A DNA stretch of 64,000 nt from Clostridiales bacterium Firm_07 (lineage in GTDB: Bacteria > Bacillota > Clostridia > Oscillospirales > CAG-272), in assembly GCA_001604005.1 (NCBI GenBank), contig LVAM01000019.1, positions 274,754 through 338,753 of the forward strand, given 5' to 3'. The notes under the pieces are model-generated. The model ran no database searches. It was not told the DNA's origin and worked only from the letters and a program-made list of their open reading frames with translations. Below, piece after piece: positions 50,880 through 59,366 of the stretch. A program made the translations under genes and the position numbers. The stretch's first letter is position 1, and every line of letters starts with the position of its first letter.

Positions 50880-51584
50880 ATGTTAAAAGACTACAAGATC
50901 CGCGCTCCGTATTTTGAGATCGGCCCGAAATGCTTTATGTGGGGCGAGCGTATGCTCAAACTCGCCAAAGCCGTCGATAAGATCGCCGCTAAATACGATC
51001 TCGACGTCATCATCACGCCGCAGTACACGGACATCCGTCTGCTTGCCGAGAACACCGAGCGCGTACATATTTACGCACAGCATATGGACGCCTTGCGCCC
51101 CGGTCGCGGGCTCGGCTCGGTGCTTCCCGAAGCCGTCAAAGAAGCGGGCGCCGTGGGTGTGATGCTCAACCACGCCGAGAAGAAACTGACGCTTGACGAG
51201 GTAAAGGCCACCATCGCTCGTGCCGACGAAGTGGGGCTTGCCACTATCGTCTGCGCCGACACGGTCGCCGAAATTCGCGAGGTGGCGCTCCTTTCCCCCA
51301 ACCTCATCGTGGCGGAGCCGACCGATCTGATCGGAACCGGCGTGACCAGCGATATGGGCTACGTGCGCGATACCATCGCCGCCGTGCGCGCCATCAATCC
51401 CGATATTATGGTATTGCAAGGCGCCGGCATTTCCGGTCCCGAAGACGTGGCGCGCGTGATCCGCGCGGGCGCGCAGGCGACCGGCTGTACCAGCGGCGTG
51501 ATGAAAGCCGCCGATCCGGAGGCCGCCGCCGAAGAAATGCTCTACACCTTGCGCAAAACTTGGGACGAGGTACACGGAAAATGA
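50880..51584 (+). CDS. Archaeal-type triosephosphate-isomerase-family protein
   Basis: 234 aa (AAAGGAG site). TIM barrel of the shorter archaeal/EryH type: HIYAQHMDALRPGRGLGSVLPEAV and GVMLNHAEKKL with the catalytic His region, then LIVAEPTDLIGTG with the catalytic Glu. A full bacterial tpiA is present elsewhere, so this copy is likely a pathway-specific isomerase for a tetrose or pentose derivative, as in erythritol catabolism (inference). The last codon overlaps the SIS gene as ATGA. Confidence 0.8.
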   Translation: MLKDYKIRAPYFEIGPKCFMWGERMLKLAKAVDKIAAKYDLDVIITPQYTDIRLLAENTERVHIYAQHMDALRPGRGLGSVLPEAVKEAGAVGVMLNHAEKKLTLDEVKATIARADEVGLATIVCADTVAEIREVALLSPNLIVAEPTDLIGTGVTSDMGYVRDTIAAVRAINPDIMVLQGAGISGPEDVARVIRAGAQATGCTSGVMKAADPEAAAEEMLYTLRKTWDEVHGK

Positions 51585-52180
51585 AAGAAGAAGTGTTAGC
51601 GGCGGCCAAAAACGCGTTTGCGATCGAAGCCGACGCCATTGAAAAAAGCGCCGCGGTGTTGGACGACGCCCAACTTGCCGCCGCCGTGGAGGCGCTGGCA
51701 AAAGCCCCCCGTATCGCCGCCGCCGGCTGCGGGCACTCCGGCATTGCCTGCCGCCATTTCGCGCACCTGATGTGCTGCATCGAGCGCCCCGCGCGCTTTC
51801 TTTCCCCTGCCGAAGCCGTGCACGGCGGGCTGGGGTATCTGCAAGCGGGCGACGTCGTGCTCCTCGCTTCGCGCGGCGGCAGTACCGACGAACTGATCCC
51901 GATCGCGGATATTTGCCGCAAAAAGGGCGTCACCGTGATCGTAGTCACCGAAAACCTCGCCTCGCCCCTTGCCGAACGTGCCGACATCGTTTTGGCGATG
52001 AAGGTGACACGGGAATGCGACCGCTACAACTGCCAGGGTACCACCAGTTTTGCCGTGACCTGCACGATCTTTGACGCGCTCCAAAGCGCGCTCATTGAAT
52101 ACACGGCGTTCCAAAACGAAGAATTTGCCGTCATCCACCCCAACGGGGCGGTCGGTAAACGATTAAACAAAAAATCATAA
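51581..52180 (+). CDS. SIS-domain sugar-phosphate isomerase (KpsF/GutQ-like, no CBS)
   Basis: 199 aa from ATG 51581, which overlaps the TIM gene stop; the listed ORF adds seven codons upstream. SIS motifs: IAAAGCGHSGIACRHFAHL near residue 48 and VLLASRGGSTDELIPIADICRKKGVTVIVVTEN near 100, ending in HPNGAVGK. CBS domains of KdsD/GutQ are absent. It probably isomerises the aldose/ketose phosphate of this pathway. Confidence 0.85.
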   Translation: MKEEVLAAAKNAFAIEADAIEKSAAVLDDAQLAAAVEALAKAPRIAAAGCGHSGIACRHFAHLMCCIERPARFLSPAEAVHGGLGYLQAGDVVLLASRGGSTDELIPIADICRKKGVTVIVVTENLASPLAERADIVLAMKVTRECDRYNCQGTTSFAVTCTIFDALQSALIEYTAFQNEEFAVIHPNGAVGKRLNKKS

Positions 52181-52197
52181 ATAAAGGAGAAAAGACA

Positions 52198-52818
52198 ATG
52201 GATTTCAAGGTATTTCAAAAAGAACTGGAACTGCAATCGAGAGGCTGGATCCCCACCTTCCACGACGTTTCCAAAGAGGTGCGCGAGATCGTCAAAGCGT
52301 CCGGCGTGAAAAACGGCACCGTGTGCGTGGCTTCCCACCACACCACCTGCTCGGTTATGGTGCAGGAGTGCTCCCACGACATCGACTCGTTCGATCTGGA
52401 ATTCCTCCAACACGACCTGCTTGACATTATGCGGAAACTCGTTCCCGATTTCAAAGAGGAGCATCAATACCGCCACCCCGGCCCCATCCACGCGCAGTTC
52501 GGCAGATACGTCAATGAACCCGGCGATTTCACCAGCATGAACACCGACGGACACCTCCGTTCCGTCTTCTTCGGCAGAAGCGAAACCCTCACTATCAAAG
52601 ACGGAGAACTGGACGGCGGCGAATTTGCGCACATTTATTTCGTGGACTGGGATCAGGTCCGCGCAAGACACAGACAGCTCAACATCACGGTGATGGGCAC
52701 CGCCGACGACATCGGTGACAGAAAGTGGAACGGCGGCGAGACCATCAACACGCTCCACAAATTCACCGACGAAGAAAAGGCATACGATCCCCATTACGAT
52801 CTCCAACTGAAACGCTGA
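52198..52818 (+). CDS. YjbQ/UPF0047-family protein
   Basis: 206 aa (AAAGGAG site), longer than the 135-140 aa family norm. Conserved motifs: SHHTTCSVMVQEC, the metal-type HDLLDIM and GHLRSVFFGRSETL, and FVDWDQVRARHRQLNITVMG. YjbQ proteins have weak thiamine-phosphate synthase activity in vitro, and their real role is unsettled. Placement inside a sugar-phosphate operon suggests a substrate-side role here. The extra length is an internal loop (residues 75-110) and a C-terminal extension. Confidence 0.82.
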   Translation: MDFKVFQKELELQSRGWIPTFHDVSKEVREIVKASGVKNGTVCVASHHTTCSVMVQECSHDIDSFDLEFLQHDLLDIMRKLVPDFKEEHQYRHPGPIHAQFGRYVNEPGDFTSMNTDGHLRSVFFGRSETLTIKDGELDGGEFAHIYFVDWDQVRARHRQLNITVMGTADDIGDRKWNGGETINTLHKFTDEEKAYDPHYDLQLKR

Positions 52819-52831
52819 TACGAGGTGCGCT

Positions 52832-53521
52832 ATGAGAATCATTCTGGATACCGCAAATCTCGATGACATTCGCTATTTCAATACGTATTTCCCCATCGAG
52901 GGCGTGACGACCAACCCCACCATTCTCTCGCACGAGGGCGGCGACGTACTGAAACTTCTCTCCGAGATCCGCGCCATCATCGGCGAGGAAAAAGAGATGC
53001 ACGTGCAGGTGACCGAGACCGAATATGACAAGATCGTTGAAGAAGCCAAAGCGATCGTCAAATTTCTCGGAAACAAGAAAAACACCTTTGTCAAGATCCC
53101 CGCGACCGACGTGGGACTGCGCGCTACGATGGCGCTTTCCAAAGAGGGTTACGGCATCACGGTGACCGCCGTTCTCTCCGCCGCACAGGCAATGCTTGCT
53201 TCCAACGCGGGCGCGGCGTACGTTGCCCCGTACGTCAGCCGTCTTGAAAACATCTGCGCCGATGGCGTGGGGACCGTTGCCGATATCGTGGAGATCTTTG
53301 CGACTTCCGGCACCAAAACGCAGATCCTTGCCGCAAGCTTCAAAACCGCCAAGGAAGTGTTGGACGTGGCGGTGGCGGGATGTCACACCGCGACCGTGAG
53401 CGCCGACGTGCTCCGCAAACTGCTTTCTCACACCACCACCGACACCTCGATCGCCGGCTTTGCCGCCGATTGGAAAAAGGCGTTCGGAGATACCACCCTG
53501 CTTGCCTTGCTGAACAAATAA
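52832..53521 (+). CDS. Fsa/TalC-type transaldolase-family aldolase
   Basis: 229 aa (GAGGTG site). Class I aldolase: DTANLDDIRYF, the signature GVTTNPTILSHEG, the Schiff-base Lys in FVKIPATDVGLRA near residue 90, and ITVTAVLSAAQA. Size fits fructose-6-phosphate aldolase/small transaldolase rather than TalB. It probably splits the phosphorylated product of the kinase and isomerase. Last gene of the operon, before a strong terminator. Confidence 0.88.
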   Translation: MRIILDTANLDDIRYFNTYFPIEGVTTNPTILSHEGGDVLKLLSEIRAIIGEEKEMHVQVTETEYDKIVEEAKAIVKFLGNKKNTFVKIPATDVGLRATMALSKEGYGITVTAVLSAAQAMLASNAGAAYVAPYVSRLENICADGVGTVADIVEIFATSGTKTQILAASFKTAKEVLDVAVAGCHTATVSADVLRKLLSHTTTDTSIAGFAADWKKAFGDTTLLALLNK

Positions 53522-53526
53522 GCGAC

Positions 53527-53559
53527 AAAAAGCGACTGCCCGCGGGCAGTCGCTTTTTT
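53527..53559. terminator. Bidirectional terminator between the transaldolase and CapA-like genes
   Basis: AAAAAGCGACTGCCC / GGGCAGTCGCTTTTT, a 15-bp perfect stem. Confidence 0.92.
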
Positions 53560-53567
53560 ATTGTTTT

Positions 53568-54857
53568 TTACCAAATGCAAGTGATCAATCCATCCTCGTC
53601 GGCACGAAGCGTCACGCCGTATGGGCGAGACATCTCGCCGAGATACGAGAGCACCTTTTCCGGCTTGGCAAGGCGCGGCAAACCGACCACGGCGTGGTTG
53701 CCTTTCATCGAAAGTTCCAGCGGCACAAGACGCAAGGATTTCAGTTTTCCGCCTTCCCTCTCCCAGAGCGGTATCACGGAAAGGAACATTCTCTCATCTT
53801 CCATCAGACCGCGCGTGAAGTTTTGGGAGCGTTTGGCAAGCAATTCGTGCACGGTGGCGTTTGCGGGCAGAGACTGCTTGGCAAAGAAATCCGCCGGCGC
53901 CGCCTCCACATTGTAAAGTTGCAGGATAAAATCACCCAGCGAATAGAAAATGGGGCACTCGCGGTAAACTTCGATCGGGCGCAGGAGGTGCGGACCGTGT
54001 CCGACCACGGCGGTGGCGCCGCTGTCGATGCAAATATGCGCAAAATCTTCCAAAAACTTGGAGGGATTCTCCTTTGCGTCGCCGAAAAGTTGGTGTGAAT
54101 GCACCGAAACGATGATCTCATCGGCTTGCAGTTGCGCCTCGTAAATGGCTTTTTTGACGCGCTCGATATCTTCGGCAAAAATCTCGCTGACGTATTCCGA
54201 TCTCTCACCGCGCACACAGGAAAGGCTTCCGAGCGCCGTTTCATTCTCGCGCGGCAATTGACCGTACCCTTCTTTTGCCTCGATCACCTTTTGCACGTTG
54301 ATGCCGGTCTTATCGGCAAGCTCGCGCACAAAAGCAAAATCTTTCTCATCAAGGCGCAGATACGAGCGAACGCGCAATCCGTTGACGCCCGGTCTGCCCG
54401 GAAAGAACGGGGAGGATTCTCCCGCCATCATCGAGGGGTCGAACGAAGAATCCACCGCGATCAGCGCCACGCGCCCCGCGGGAGTATCGAGATACGCCGG
54501 CGCGGCCGCGTCGGCAAGGCTCTCGCCCACGCCCGCGTGCACAAGCCCGCTCTCTTTCACGGCGTGCAGAGTCGACAGAAGCCCGCCATAGGAAAAATCC
54601 ATCGCGTGGTTATTGCAAAACGAGGTCATGTTAAAGCCGAAAGCAAGCAGATCCTTCAAAACGCAAGGACTTGTACGCAGATACGTACCGCCGCTGAACG
54701 CGGAAGCATAACACTCCCCTTTTTCAAACAGCGTCGTTTCCAAATTGAAATACCGTGCGTCGGCACTCTCAAAATACGGAGTCAGTTCTTTGTATCCGGC
54801 AAATTCCGGTATGATGCGCCGCCCTATGATGGCGTCGCCCGCCGCTGCAAATTTCAT
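53568..54857 (-). CDS. CapA-family (PGA_cap) metallophosphoesterase-like protein
   Basis: 429 aa from ATG 54857 (GAGGAG site); the longer ORF runs over the M20 gene. The fold of the poly-gamma-glutamate capsule protein CapA is visible: AAGDAIIGRR, NLETTLF, MTSFCNNHAMDFSYGG, VSVHSHQLFGD, VVGHGPHLLRPIEVY and FYSLGDF. There is no signal peptide, unlike exported CapA, so a cytoplasmic hydrolase is likelier. Last gene of a unit with the M20 peptidase (ATGA overlap) and a ceramidase-like gene. Confidence 0.82.
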   Translation of the reverse strand: MKFAAAGDAIIGRRIIPEFAGYKELTPYFESADARYFNLETTLFEKGECYASAFSGGTYLRTSPCVLKDLLAFGFNMTSFCNNHAMDFSYGGLLSTLHAVKESGLVHAGVGESLADAAAPAYLDTPAGRVALIAVDSSFDPSMMAGESSPFFPGRPGVNGLRVRSYLRLDEKDFAFVRELADKTGINVQKVIEAKEGYGQLPRENETALGSLSCVRGERSEYVSEIFAEDIERVKKAIYEAQLQADEIIVSVHSHQLFGDAKENPSKFLEDFAHICIDSGATAVVGHGPHLLRPIEVYRECPIFYSLGDFILQLYNVEAAPADFFAKQSLPANATVHELLAKRSQNFTRGLMEDERMFLSVIPLWEREGGKLKSLRLVPLELSMKGNHAVVGLPRLAKPEKVLSYLGEMSRPYGVTLRADEDGLITCIW

Positions 54858-56008
54858 GTTTTCTCCTCTCCCGCGCCGGTCAGCGTCGCCGCCAAACGCA
54901 ATGCGATCAAAAGCCCCGTCGGCACGGAATCTCTTTTTACCCATTCTTCTCTCGTGTGCGCGCCGCCGCCCTCGTAAACGCCCACGCAAACGGCGGGAAC
55001 ACCGAGGGAAAGCGGAATGTTGCAGTCCGTTGAAGCAGAGCTTGTGCGGGGTTTTTCGCCCGTGACGCTCTCGACGACGTCGGATGCGGTGTCGATCAGG
55101 CGTCGGAGCGCCTTCTCATTGACGCCTTTTGCCGTCGGTCGCTCGGCGATGCGCTCCACCGACACGCGCACGTCTTCTTTTTGCGCCGCCGCGAAAATGC
55201 GCGCGAATTTCTTTTCCATCTCGACAAGACATTCCGCGTCGTCGGAGCGATATTCGCACAGCATTTCGGCATTTTGCGCAATGGTATTGACGGAAGTGCC
55301 TCCCGTGATTTGCCCCACGTTGTACGTCGTGCGCGTGCCGCTCTTATCCGGCACGGAAAGCGCGTAGATCTCACGCACGATGGCGGCAAGTTCGGCAATG
55401 GCGTTTTTGTTGCCGAACGCGGTATAGGAATGCCCGCCCGCGGTATTTACCGACACACGATAGCGGTGCGAGCCGACACAACGGTCGTTGAGGATCGAAA
55501 TATTGCTGTCGAACGTGACGAACTGCCGCACGCGCCCGCGATAATCCTCCATCAATCGCCGCACGCCGGCAAGATTTCCGAGCCCCTCCTCGCAGGAATT
55601 GGCAACGAACAAAATGCCGTCCTTCGGCTTTATATCGTTTTGAATATAATACTTTGCCGTCAACAGCAATACGGCAAGACTGGTGGTGTCGTCCCCCACG
55701 CCGGGAGAGCGCAAGAATTCGCCGTCGTCGCTATACGGCATCGGCTCGGTATCCGGAAATACCGTGTCGGTATGCGCCGCAAAAACGGTCAAGCGATCGC
55801 TGCCCTCGGCGTTGCAGGGAAAAATGACGTTATTCTCCCCGTCAACGTACACGCCTTTCGCGCCGGCACGCGTGAGATACTCCCGACAAAAAGCCGCACG
55901 CGCTTCTTCGTGGTGCGAGGGAGCGGGGATGCGGCAGAGGTCGGCGATGAGAGCAAAGAGCTCCTCTTTGCTCTCATCGATAAATGCGGAAAAAGTGGTT
56001 TTGGTCAT
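54854..56008 (-). CDS. M20-family metallopeptidase / amidohydrolase
   Basis: 384 aa. Metal ligands are in VFAAHTDTVFP, SPGVGDDTTSL and NSCEEGLGN; the dimerisation domain carries GGHSYTAFGNKNAI, and the end has STDCNIPLSLGVPAVCVG with the last His in GGGAHTREEW. Closest in style to PepT/PepV-like aminoacylases. One base separates its start from the upstream ceramidase-like stop. It may process the acyl-amide or amino product released upstream (inference). Confidence 0.87.
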   Translation of the reverse strand: MTKTTFSAFIDESKEELFALIADLCRIPAPSHHEEARAAFCREYLTRAGAKGVYVDGENNVIFPCNAEGSDRLTVFAAHTDTVFPDTEPMPYSDDGEFLRSPGVGDDTTSLAVLLLTAKYYIQNDIKPKDGILFVANSCEEGLGNLAGVRRLMEDYRGRVRQFVTFDSNISILNDRCVGSHRYRVSVNTAGGHSYTAFGNKNAIAELAAIVREIYALSVPDKSGTRTTYNVGQITGGTSVNTIAQNAEMLCEYRSDDAECLVEMEKKFARIFAAAQKEDVRVSVERIAERPTAKGVNEKALRRLIDTASDVVESVTGEKPRTSSASTDCNIPLSLGVPAVCVGVYEGGGAHTREEWVKRDSVPTGLLIALRLAATLTGAGEEKT

Positions 56009-56009
56009 T

Positions 56010-57365
56010 TTATTTTTTCAACGCGGCAAGCATTGCCGTGCCCTCTTCAATGATCAGTTCGGCGGTGCCTTCCTTGAAACGCGAAGAACTTGCCTCGTAT
56101 CCGCCTTCTTCATAAGAATCTTTCATCGGGAAATAGCCTTCCGTGCCGTTGACAAGACAGCAGGGGCAAACGGTTTTCCAGCCTTCCGCCTTTTTGAGCG
56201 CCTGCCCGATCGCGCCGAAAGGCTCGCCGGGAACGCCGATAAACGCCACTTTGCCGATCGCCACCGCGTCAAAGGACATCGGGAAAAATTCGGGACCGTG
56301 CTCCAATTTCACCAACCGATTCGCTTTTGCCATTACGGTGGTTTTCATCATCCCCTCGTACGGCACTTCGTCGATCCTGCCCGCAAGATAGAGATCGTTG
56401 ATGCGATGCGCTTCTTTCATATCGTCGTTTGCCGTGGGCATATTGGAAGGAATATTCACGGTTTTTTCAAGATAGCGGATCTCGGTGTCTTCCAGGTTCT
56501 CCGCTTTGTCCCACGCCTGCAAAACCGCGCCCGTCACCACGCGCCCCATATAGCGCGAGTGCGTGTAGCCGCGCGAAACGGCGTCAAAATCGCGGAACAT
56601 ACCGTTCAAAGATCCGCCCGTCGGGTGCACGTTGACGTGGTTGACGTCTCCCTGCGCGCCGTTAAAGAGAATACACTTGGTGTTGTCCAGCACCTTCTCC
56701 ACCGTGCGGCGGGCAAAAGCCGGCCAGTCGCCGGAGATCTTGGTGCCGCCGATGGTATCGGGGTGATCGCCGAAGTTGACCACGGCGATCTTGGAACCGT
56801 CCGCGCGGTCAAAGCGAATGACGTGGACGCGCTCGTCCACTTCGCCGATCGGTCCCACGATGTCGGGATTGTTGACGCCGGGATTGGTTCTGACGCTGCC
56901 GTCTTTCATACGATAGCGTCGGATAAAGGCGATGTTGGGCGCTTTGCCCATTCCGCAACTCATCTGCGCGTCTTTCAGATCTTCGATCGCCGCCTCGGAA
57001 ACGTCTACCAGACGTTTTGCGACAAAAGCGCAATACTCGCGGATCATATCCGCTTTTTCCCCTTCGTCATCGGCGGGATCAAGGCTGGGCCCCGTGTGCG
57101 TATGTGTGGAATGGATAAACACGGCGGGCACGGGCACGCCCGTCGCCGCCGAGATCTTCTCACGGCATTCCCGCATATAGGCGGTGGAGCCGCCGTCCAA
57201 AACGTCCATCGCGATGAGCAGTGCTTTCTCTTCTCCCGAAGCAACGGCAACGGCGTTGATCTCCAATTCGTCCAGCACAGCGGAAGCATACCGCTTTTCG
57301 TAGTAGCCGACAACGGGCATTCCCCGCGACGGCGTGATATTGACACGCGCAAATCCGACTTGCAT
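56010..57365 (-). CDS. Neutral/alkaline ceramidase-like hydrolase, paralogue A
   Basis: 451 aa from ATG 57365 (AAAAGGAGA site). N-terminal FARVNITPSRGMPVVGYY, the zinc motif FIHSTHTHTGPSLDP, VNFGDHPDTIGG, FNGAQGDVNHVN and GEPFGAIGQ are the neutral ceramidase pattern; the nucleophile-region serine and C-terminal Ig-like domain of classical ceramidases are not evident, so it is a short cytosolic variant without signal peptide. Paralogue B lies immediately upstream. Substrate unknown (amide-linked lipid or related). Confidence 0.8.
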   Translation of the reverse strand: MQVGFARVNITPSRGMPVVGYYEKRYASAVLDELEINAVAVASGEEKALLIAMDVLDGGSTAYMRECREKISAATGVPVPAVFIHSTHTHTGPSLDPADDEGEKADMIREYCAFVAKRLVDVSEAAIEDLKDAQMSCGMGKAPNIAFIRRYRMKDGSVRTNPGVNNPDIVGPIGEVDERVHVIRFDRADGSKIAVVNFGDHPDTIGGTKISGDWPAFARRTVEKVLDNTKCILFNGAQGDVNHVNVHPTGGSLNGMFRDFDAVSRGYTHSRYMGRVVTGAVLQAWDKAENLEDTEIRYLEKTVNIPSNMPTANDDMKEAHRINDLYLAGRIDEVPYEGMMKTTVMAKANRLVKLEHGPEFFPMSFDAVAIGKVAFIGVPGEPFGAIGQALKKAEGWKTVCPCCLVNGTEGYFPMKDSYEEGGYEASSSRFKEGTAELIIEEGTAMLAALKK

Positions 57366-57422
57366 TGCAAATCTCCTTTTGATTTCAAAAACTCGGTAAG
57401 CCGTGGCTTGCCTGTCATCTAC

Positions 57423-57451
57423 ATTATAAACCCAATAAAATCGAAAGTCAA
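57423..57451 (-). promoter_or_regulatory. Promoter of paralogue A operon
   Basis: Minus strand TTGACT, 17-bp spacer, TATAAT, preceded by ATTCCTA. The block matches the promoter of paralogue B. Confidence 0.75.
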
Positions 57452-57493
57452 TAGGAATTATACCGAAACTCCCAAAAACAGCGTGCCGCGCTT

Positions 57494-57530
57494 GAAAGAA
57501 AAGGACGCACAACGTGCGTCCTTTTCTTTC
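57494..57530 (-). terminator. Terminator after paralogue B
   Basis: GAAAGAAAAGGACGCAC / GTGCGTCCTTTTCTTTC, a 17-bp perfect stem. The stop codon of paralogue B overlaps its 5' edge. Confidence 0.8.
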
Positions 57531-58884
57531 ATTTCCGAATCTTGTTCAACATATCCGTGCCTTCTTTGATGATCAACTCGGCAGTGCCTTCTTTGAAACG
57601 TGAATTGCACGCCTCGTATCCGCCTTCCTCATAGGAATCTCTCATCGGGAAATACCCCTCGGTGCCGTTGACAAGGCAGCAGGGGCAAACGACATCCCAC
57701 CCTTCCGCCTTTTTGAGCGCCTGCCCGATCGCGCCGAAAGGCTCGCCGGGAATACCGAAAAACGCCGCTTTACCGATTGCCAATGCAATAAAGGACATCG
57801 GGACAGACGCGGGGCCGTGCTCTAATAGCACCAACCGGCACGCTTTGGCGATCACGGTGTTCAACATCATACCCTCGTAGGGCAGCTCGTTTTTTCTGCC
57901 CGCTTCGTAGAGATCTTTGATGCGGTGCGCCTCCGCCATATCGTCATCGGCCGTTGGTATATGAGACGGGATATCCACGGTCCTTTCCATATATCGCAAG
58001 GTACAGTCTTCGGTTTCCGTCACCTTATCCCACGCTTGCAGCACCGCGCCCGCGACCACGCGCCCCATATGGCGAGAGTGCGCATATCGGCGCGTGGGGG
58101 TGCTGTCGTCCATCAGCATCATATTGAGGTCTTCGCTTTTGGGATGAACGTTGATATGGTTGAGATCGCCCTGCGCGCCGTTGAAGAAAATGCATTTGGT
58201 GTTATCCAACACTTTTTCGACTGTCCGACGGGCAAAACCCGGCCAGTCGGCGGAAATCCTGTCGCCGCTGATGGTATCCGGATGGTTGCCGTAGTTGACT
58301 ACGGCGATCTTGGAGCCGTCCTCGCGGTTAAAACGCAGTATATGCACACGCTCGTCCACCGTGCCGATCGGCGCCACAATGTCGGGATTGTTATAACCCG
58401 GGTTCGTCTGCACGCTGCCGTCTTTCATACGATAGCGGCGAATAAACGCGATGCCCGGCGCACGCCCTTCGCCGTATCCCATTTTGGCGGGTTTCAAGTC
58501 TTCGATCGCCGCAAGGGAAACGTCGATCAAGCGGTGTCCCACAAACACGCCGTACTCTTTGATCATTTCCGCGCTTTCGCCTTCACCCCGCAAAGGATCA
58601 AGAGCCGGTCCCGTGTGCGTGTGGGTTGAGTGAATGAAGATTGCCGGAACGGGTACGCCCGTGGCGGCGGAGATCTTCTCGCGGCACTCTCTGATGTAGG
58701 CGGTCGTTCCGCAATTCAAAAGATCCATGGCCAAAAGCAAAACTTTTTCTTCACCTTCGGCAACGGCAATGGCATTGATTTCCAGTTCATCAAGAACGCC
58801 GGAAGCATAACGCTTGGCAAAATACCCAACGACCGGTATCCCTCGCGGGGGAGTGATATTGACGCGTGCAAATCCGATTTTCAT
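57529..58884 (-). CDS. Neutral/alkaline ceramidase-like hydrolase, paralogue B
   Basis: 451 aa (AAGGAGA site), the same length as paralogue A and, by eye, around 75% identical. Shared motifs: FARVNITPPRGIPVVGYF, FIHSTHTHTGPALDP, VNYGNHPDTISG, FNGAQGDLNHIN, CCLVNGTEGYFPM. All metal-ligand histidines are kept in both. Its own promoter and terminator separate it from paralogue A, so the two can be expressed independently despite tandem placement. Substrate unknown. Confidence 0.8.
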   Translation of the reverse strand: MKIGFARVNITPPRGIPVVGYFAKRYASGVLDELEINAIAVAEGEEKVLLLAMDLLNCGTTAYIRECREKISAATGVPVPAIFIHSTHTHTGPALDPLRGEGESAEMIKEYGVFVGHRLIDVSLAAIEDLKPAKMGYGEGRAPGIAFIRRYRMKDGSVQTNPGYNNPDIVAPIGTVDERVHILRFNREDGSKIAVVNYGNHPDTISGDRISADWPGFARRTVEKVLDNTKCIFFNGAQGDLNHINVHPKSEDLNMMLMDDSTPTRRYAHSRHMGRVVAGAVLQAWDKVTETEDCTLRYMERTVDIPSHIPTADDDMAEAHRIKDLYEAGRKNELPYEGMMLNTVIAKACRLVLLEHGPASVPMSFIALAIGKAAFFGIPGEPFGAIGQALKKAEGWDVVCPCCLVNGTEGYFPMRDSYEEGGYEACNSRFKEGTAELIIKEGTDMLNKIRK

Positions 58885-58938
58885 AATCTGTCTCCTTCAC
58901 GTAAAAATTCGGCAAACGGTTTATCTTCTGCCACTTAC

Positions 58939-58967
58939 ATTATAAGTCCGCAAAAAGCGAAAGTCAA
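58939..58967 (-). promoter_or_regulatory. Promoter of paralogue B
   Basis: Minus strand TTGACT, 17-bp spacer, TATAAT. AATTCGTATTGACTTTCG here corresponds to AATTCCTATTGACTTTCG at paralogue A, extending beyond the -35 and suggesting a common regulator. Confidence 0.75.
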
Positions 58968-59002
58968 TACGAATTGATCTGAAATTGAGGGAAGCGACGC
59001 GT

Positions 59003-59314
59003 TCAATCCAAATGAAATACCTCAAAGAGATCTGTCGAAACCGGACTTTCGTCGGGATTGACTTCCATAATGTCCGCCATAAAATGCCACCATTTGCGGC
59101 AGATCTCGGTGTCGGCGCTCGCCTTCCATTTTTCTTCGTCTTCCAGTTCGATATACCCGAAAAGCGTGTTCGTTTCCCGATCAAGAAAGATGGAATAATT
59201 GCTCCCGCCGTAAGCGTGGATCATCTCTTTCATTTCGTCCCAAAGGGCGTTGTGGCGCTTTTCGTATTCCTCCGCTTGCCCTTCGTTGAGTTTCATTTTG
59301 AAACCTTTGCGCAT
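59003..59314 (-). CDS. rhaM: L-rhamnose mutarotase
   Basis: 103 aa from ATG 59314 (AAAGGAG site). The RhaM pattern is complete: KMKLNEGQAEEYEKRHNALW, SNYSIFLDRETNTLFGYIE, CRKWWHFMADIMEVNPDESPV, ending LFEVFHLD. It interconverts anomers of rhamnose-type sugars. No other rhamnose gene is in the window; it lies 52 bases after upp and may be co-transcribed with uraA-upp, or expressed from an unseen promoter. Confidence 0.85.
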   Translation of the reverse strand: MRKGFKMKLNEGQAEEYEKRHNALWDEMKEMIHAYGGSNYSIFLDRETNTLFGYIELEDEEKWKASADTEICRKWWHFMADIMEVNPDESPVSTDLFEVFHLD

Positions 59315-59366
59315 ATTCTTCTCCTTTAAGATAAGGACGCACGGCCGTAGGCGTGCGCCCTTTTTG

